64,000 nucleotides of DNA from an uncultured Alphaproteobacteria bacterium (lineage in GTDB: Bacteria; Pseudomonadota; Alphaproteobacteria; Caulobacterales; Caulobacteraceae), in assembly GCA_903860975.1 (NCBI GenBank), contig CAIOSI010000021.1, positions 124,001-188,000 on the forward strand, read 5' to 3'. Each line of letters opens with the position of its first letter. Positions within the stretch are counted from its first letter, which is position 1. Below the pieces are notes generated by a model. The model was not told the DNA's origin and made no database searches. It saw only the letters and a list, made by a program, of their open reading frames with translations. Positions 60,365 through 64,000 of the stretch are shown piece after piece. A program made the position numbers and the translations under genes.

Positions 60365-61386
60365 TCAGAGGTCTTTGTGGACGGCCACGACCAGTTTGAG
60401 TAGCCGGTCCAGGGATGTTGGGTCCGTATAGATTTTCGCCTGAGGTTTGCCCCGAATTTCGACGGGCTGGAGGGCGACCACCACGTTGATGGCTGGCATG
60501 ACGACGATGTAGCGCCCGCCGTTTCCGGCAGCGGTGTAGCTCCCGGGCGGCAACCCGCTGGTGCCTGGGTCGATGTCACCCCACCAAAGGTAGCCATAAC
60601 CCGACTCGATACCCGCCTGCCCGCTCGGCGATATCGGTCTCGTGGTGAGGCTGATCCAGTTGGCGGGAATCAGTTCTCGACCCTGCCACTGGCCATTCTG
60701 GAGGTAGAGTTGGCCGAATTTCGCCATGTCGCGCGACGACAGCCAAAGATTGTAGGCTGGGAAACGCGGATCCTCGGGGTCGTAGCCTAAGCGGGCGTGG
60801 AGCCTGGGATCGAAGTCCTGGAACCCTAGAGGACGAGCCAGTTGATGCTCGAAGGCCTGGAAAACGGAATAGCCGGTCAGACGCTGGTAGACCTCGCCTA
60901 GGACATTGAAATCCCAATTGTTGTAATACCAGAAGGTCCCAGGGGGTGGCTGCCGCGCCTGGGTCTGGCTGCCTTCATCGCCGCAGTCTCGGCCGATGAG
61001 GCGATGTAAATACCCGAGCGGGCCTGAAGCAGCTGACGAATGGTGGCACGACGCTCGACATCGCTCAGTTTGGTGTCATCGTCGATGCCGACTTGGGCCA
61101 AGGTTTGATCGATGTCGATCTTTTGGTCACGGATCGCGATGCCGTAAAGCGCCGATAGGAATGATTTTCGGCAGGAGGCGATGCGGTCGACCGCGGCCGG
61201 CTCGCCAAAGGAGAGCACAGCCTGTCCGCCGCTGAGGATCACAAGACCGCGGATATCTTGGGTGGTGGCTTCATCAAGGATCGCGTCGAGACCTGACGCC
61301 CTCCAGAGCGGTGCAGCGACAGCACTGTGAGGCAGGGTGACGGCTGACGTGGCGCCGGCGATCAGCTGGCGTCGGTCGAGCCTCAC
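60365..61386 (-). pseudogene. Frameshifted serine beta-lactamase family gene
   Basis: Two frames on this strand form one protein interrupted by a single shift. The first (from 61386) encodes a signal-like N-terminus DRRQLIAGATSAVTLP, the SxxK-like SCRKSFLSALYG and then runs out at 60898. The second covers PPGTFWYYNNWDFNVLGEVYQRLTGY (YxN-type motif), SSRDMAKFGQLYLQNGQW, SGYGYLWWGD and the C-terminus at 60365. The frames meet at about 60943-60947, a run of five G, so one base has been gained or lost there or misread. Without the shift it would be about 340 aa. The GTG start overlaps the lysA stop as GTGA. Confidence 0.85.
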
Positions 61387-62657
61387 GCCAGCCATGGCGC
61401 ATTCTGTTCCCTTGCAAGCATGTCGTCATAGCTCGGACGTGGTCGCACGACGGCGTATCTGTCGCCCTTCACCAGCACCTCTGGCACCAGGAGCCGAGAA
61501 TTGTACTCGCTGGACATGGCTGCGCCGTAGGCCCCCGCGGTCATAAAGGCCACCAAGTCACCGGCCGCGATGGGTGCCAGCGCGCGGTCGCGGGTGAACG
61601 TGTCGCCAGTTTCGCAGATCGGCCCCACGACATCATAAGTCACAGGCTCGCCAGGGCGCGGCTTTACGGGGCGGATGTCATGATAGGCGTCGTACATGGC
61701 CGGCCTGAGCAGATCGTTCATCGCCGCATCCAGCACCAGAAACTTGCGACCTTCGGGTCGCGCATTGACGTGAAGCACTCGCGAGACAAGGACCCCAGCG
61801 TTGGCGGCGATCATCCGCCCCGGCTCGAAGGCGAATTGGATGTCTGGCAGTCCCGCCATCACCCGCGCGATCATCTTGGCGTACTCGCGGGGCTCCGGCG
61901 GGGTGGGCTGGTTGAAATAGGGTGCGCCAAGACCACCACCTAGATCCAATCGATCGACTGACAGGCCCTCGCCGCGCAGTCGCTCCACCAGGGCGCGCAT
62001 CTTGCGGAACGCCGCCTCCAGGGGTGCGAGATCTGTGATCTGGCTGCCGATGTGGCAGGCGACACCGACGGGACGGACGCCTGCCATGTTCGAGGCCTTG
62101 GCGTAGAGTCGTTCAGCCTCAGCCATCGAGACGCCGAACTTATTTTCAGCCTTGCCAGTCGAGATCTTCGCATGGCCGCCGGCTTCGACATCAGGATTCA
62201 CCCGGATCGCAACTGTGGCGCGCTTGCCAAGCCGCTGTGCGACGGCGTCGACCAGTTTGAGCTCCGGCTCAGACTCCAGATTGATCTCGCAGACCCCGGC
62301 TTCGAGCGCCAAGGCGATCTCCTCTTGCGTCTTGCCAACGCCCGAGAAGACGATGCGATCTGGCGGCACGCCCGCGGCTAGCGCGCGATGGATCTCTCCG
62401 GCCGACACCACATCTGCGCCAGCGCCGACTTGCGCCAAGGTACGCAGCACCGCGACATTGGAATTGGCCTTCACGGCGAAAGCTATCAACGGGTCCTTGA
62501 GGCCTGCGCCCACCAGGGCCTCGCGAAGCACCGTAAAATGCCTCTGCAGGGTCGCTGAGGAGTAAACATAGACCGGCGTCCCGACAGCCTCTGCGATCTT
62601 GGCGAGCTGCACGCCCTCACAGGCCAGCTCGCCCTCCTGAAGTTCGAAATGATTCAT
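61383..62657 (-). CDS. lysA: Diaminopimelate decarboxylase
   Basis: Last step of lysine synthesis: meso-diaminopimelate to lysine and CO2. The PLP enzyme (424 aa) has the PLP Lys in AFAVKANSNVAVLRTLA (about residue 63), HIGSQITDL, the Gly-rich LDLGGGLGAPY and the C-terminal GPICETGDTF with the catalytic Cys, and AGAYGAAMSSEYN. Its ATG overlaps the stop of the preceding small lipoprotein gene by 4 bp, and its stop overlaps the next gene by 4 bp. Confidence 0.97.
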   Translation of the reverse strand: MNHFELQEGELACEGVQLAKIAEAVGTPVYVYSSATLQRHFTVLREALVGAGLKDPLIAFAVKANSNVAVLRTLAQVGAGADVVSAGEIHRALAAGVPPDRIVFSGVGKTQEEIALALEAGVCEINLESEPELKLVDAVAQRLGKRATVAIRVNPDVEAGGHAKISTGKAENKFGVSMAEAERLYAKASNMAGVRPVGVACHIGSQITDLAPLEAAFRKMRALVERLRGEGLSVDRLDLGGGLGAPYFNQPTPPEPREYAKMIARVMAGLPDIQFAFEPGRMIAANAGVLVSRVLHVNARPEGRKFLVLDAAMNDLLRPAMYDAYHDIRPVKPRPGEPVTYDVVGPICETGDTFTRDRALAPIAAGDLVAFMTAGAYGAAMSSEYNSRLLVPEVLVKGDRYAVVRPRPSYDDMLAREQNAPWLA

Positions 62658-62983
62658 CGTGGGTTGGCGTAGGGGTCGGGCAAGGCACCGGGGGGGCCGG
62701 ATTTGAACGGATCCTGGCCGGAGCCCGGGATTGGCAAAGTACGCGGCGGCGCGGGGTCGATCGCCTGGTCACGAGGGTCGATCGTGTCGACCGGACGCTG
62801 CGGATCCTGGGCCTGGCGCCGTTGTTCTTCAGCCTGGCGCTCAGTGGCCCGTCCAGCGCCGTTCAGTGGGCCAGGCTTGTCCAATGCGCCCAGCCGACCG
62901 CACGCGGTCAGGGGAACGCCTGAGATCAGCAGGACCGCACTTCCCACGATGAAGGGCGTGCGGACGAGGGTGCGGGGGATCAT
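62654..62983 (-). CDS. LptM-like small lipoprotein
   Basis: A 109-residue lipoprotein with signal [28 protein letters not shown]; the lipobox L-T-A-C and the following [11 protein letters not shown] match the LptM/YifL family that assists LptD maturation in the outer membrane. The rest is Pro/Arg-rich and probably disordered. ATG at 62983 overlaps the argH stop as ATGA, which fixes the start; a TTG at 63001 is disfavoured. It sits between argH and lysA, as its relatives often do. Confidence 0.85.
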   Translation of the reverse strand: MIPRTLVRTPFIVGSAVLLISGVPLTACGRLGALDKPGPLNGAGRATERQAEEQRRQAQDPQRPVDTIDPRDQAIDPAPPRTLPIPGSGQDPFKSGPPGALPDPYANPR

Positions 62984-64000
62984 GCGAGGATTTCCTTCCA
63001 ACGCTGGATCTGCACCCGCACCTGGTCGGGCGCCGTGCCGCCGTAGCTCATCCGGCTGGCGACCGAGGCTTGGGGCGTCAGCACCTTGTAGACGTCGTGA
63101 GTGATTCTTGGCTCCAAGACCTGCAACTCGGCGAGCGGCAGGTCTGGTAGGTCGCAGCCAATCTGCTCGGCGCGTTTCACCGCCGCGCCCGTTATGTGAT
63201 GAGCTTCGCGGAACGGCAGGCCCAGTTGGCGCACCAACCAGTCGGCGAGGTCGGTGGCGGTGGAGAAACCCGCGCCAGCGGCGGCCCCCATCCGATCGCG
63301 GTTTGGCTCCAGGTCCGTGACCATGCCGGCCATCGCTCTTAGTGAAAGTTCGAGGGCGTCGAAGGCCTCAAAGGTTGGGACCTTGTCCTCTTGCATGTCC
63401 TTCGAATAGGTCAGCGGAAGACCTTTCATGACGACGGCCAATTGGGTGAACGATCCCAGCAGCCGCCCAGCCTTGGCCCGGACCAACTCGGCGGCATCAG
63501 GATTCTTCTTTTGCGGCATGATGGAAGAGCCGGTGGTGAATGCGTCGGTCAAGGTGACGAAGCCGAATTGCGGCGTCATCCAGATGACGATTTCTTCGGC
63601 CAGGCGCGAAAGATGGATTGAAGTAATGCTGGCGGCTGCCAGGCTTTCCAGGGCGAAATCCCGATCGGCAACGGCGTCCAAAGAATTGGCGGCTGGCCGA
63701 TCGAAGCCTAGCGCTTTTGCGGTCTGGTGACGGTCGATCGGGAATGGAGAGCCGGCCAAGGCCGCAGCGCCCAGCGGGCTTTCATTCATCCGCACCCGAG
63801 CGTCTGCGAACCGCGACGCGTCGCGGCCGAACATTTCCACATAGGCCATTAGATGGTGGCCGAAGGTGACCGGTTGGGCCGGCTGCAGATGGGTGAAGCC
63901 CGGCATTAGCGTTGTGGCGTGTGGCTCGGCCTTGGCGAGCAACGCCTTTTGCAAGGCTCGGATCTGGACGTGAGTGCGGTCGCAAGCCTCGCGCACCCAC
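62980..64000 (-). CDS. argH: Argininosuccinate lyase, C-terminal part
   Basis: The 5' part of the gene lies beyond the right edge; about 340 C-terminal residues are present. The fumarase-superfamily signature [12 protein letters not shown] is intact, with [21 protein letters not shown] upstream and [17 protein letters not shown] at the end. It cleaves argininosuccinate to arginine and fumarate. It heads, as far as seen, an operon with the LptM-like gene and lysA. Confidence 0.97.
   Translation of the reverse strand, partial: WVREACDRTHVQIRALQKALLAKAEPHATTLMPGFTHLQPAQPVTFGHHLMAYVEMFGRDASRFADARVRMNESPLGAAALAGSPFPIDRHQTAKALGFDRPAANSLDAVADRDFALESLAAASITSIHLSRLAEEIVIWMTPQFGFVTLTDAFTTGSSIMPQKKNPDAAELVRAKAGRLLGSFTQLAVVMKGLPLTYSKDMQEDKVPTFEAFDALELSLRAMAGMVTDLEPNRDRMGAAAGAGFSTATDLADWLVRQLGLPFREAHHITGAAVKRAEQIGCDLPDLPLAELQVLEPRITHDVYKVLTPQASVASRMSYGGTAPDQVRVQIQRWKEILA

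Noticed and set aside
60576..60917. Third frame (113 codons) within the broken beta-lactamase gene
   Set aside because: Overlaps the true second frame and has no motifs; the homology continues in the frame ending at 60365.
1..64000. CRISPR array, rRNA, complete transposon or prophage
   Set aside because: No regularly spaced repeats, rRNA core sequences, transposase or phage structural frames were found on reading through.

Overview
The window is a GC-rich alphaproteobacterial chromosome segment, most likely from the Caulobacteraceae (Caulobacter/Phenylobacterium type). The strongest pointers are the left-hand gene order (tldD, a cytochrome c oxidase operon, thrC, an M16 protease, an acetyltransferase, a GEDEF-EAL phosphodiesterase resembling Caulobacter PdeA, then yqgE) and DUF6491 proteins. 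Genes are dense, many overlap by 1-4 bp, and I see no rRNA, CRISPR array, prophage, transposase or complete insertion sequence. The assignment rests on recognised families and remembered synteny; no search was run.

Region by region. 1-10 kb: the 5' end of tldD, then ctaC-ctaD-ctaB-(50-aa membrane protein)-ctaG-ctaE-DUF983-surf1, a complete set of structural and assembly genes for an aa3-type terminal oxidase, running with overlaps into thrC and an M16 zinc protease. 10-16 kb: a RimJ-like acetyltransferase preceded by two dyad-symmetric repeats, the PdeA-like phosphodiesterase, yqgE, a Prx5-type peroxiredoxin with a terminator, and an EF-hand protein. 15-22 kb: a racemase/PLP-lyase pair, three tandem DUF6491 paralogues, an enoyl-CoA hydratase-like gene, a VOC protein and a HisKA_2-type sensor kinase. 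22-27.4 kb: a FATP-like acyl-CoA synthetase, an exported M20 amidohydrolase and uvrC. 27.4-35.6 kb: a block of mostly exported proteins (unknown GQPD-motif protein, VOC protein, Tat-exported Gfo/Idh oxidoreductase overlapping a DUF1080 glycoside hydrolase-like protein, a PQQ-type sugar dehydrogenase, a VanZ-like membrane protein, an M28 peptidase). It sits between uvrC and pgsA, which are neighbours in many proteobacteria.

36-48 kb: sdaA, an Lrp/AsnC regulator divergent from a fused indolepyruvate ferredoxin oxidoreductase, a lone Flp pilin behind an AT-rich promoter region, a serine beta-lactamase-family protein, an L-2-hydroxyglutarate dehydrogenase-like flavoprotein, an M1 metallopeptidase and a nitronate monooxygenase-like flavoprotein. 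48-53 kb: an asparagine synthetase-like/glycosyltransferase pair, a small membrane protein, a GH27 alpha-galactosidase, a response-regulator receiver remnant and tRNA-Met(CAT). 53-58.5 kb: methyltransferase, DUF2125, ChaC-like protein, and ftsE-ftsX-ydcF-plsC, a compact envelope/division operon. 58.5-64 kb: MJ0042 zinc-ribbon protein, phosphoribosyltransferase, lipoprotein, and the operon argH-lipoprotein-lysA-(frameshifted beta-lactamase-family gene), each junction overlapping by 4 bp.

Most of the window is conserved housekeeping. The more unusual content is the exported Gfo/Idh-DUF1080 pair in the block between uvrC and pgsA, the DUF6491 triplet, the PdeA-like degenerate cyclase with its C-terminal Arg-Gly, the single frameshift in a G5 tract of the last gene of the lysA operon, the receiver-domain relic beside the tRNA, and several palindromic sites in gene-free stretches.
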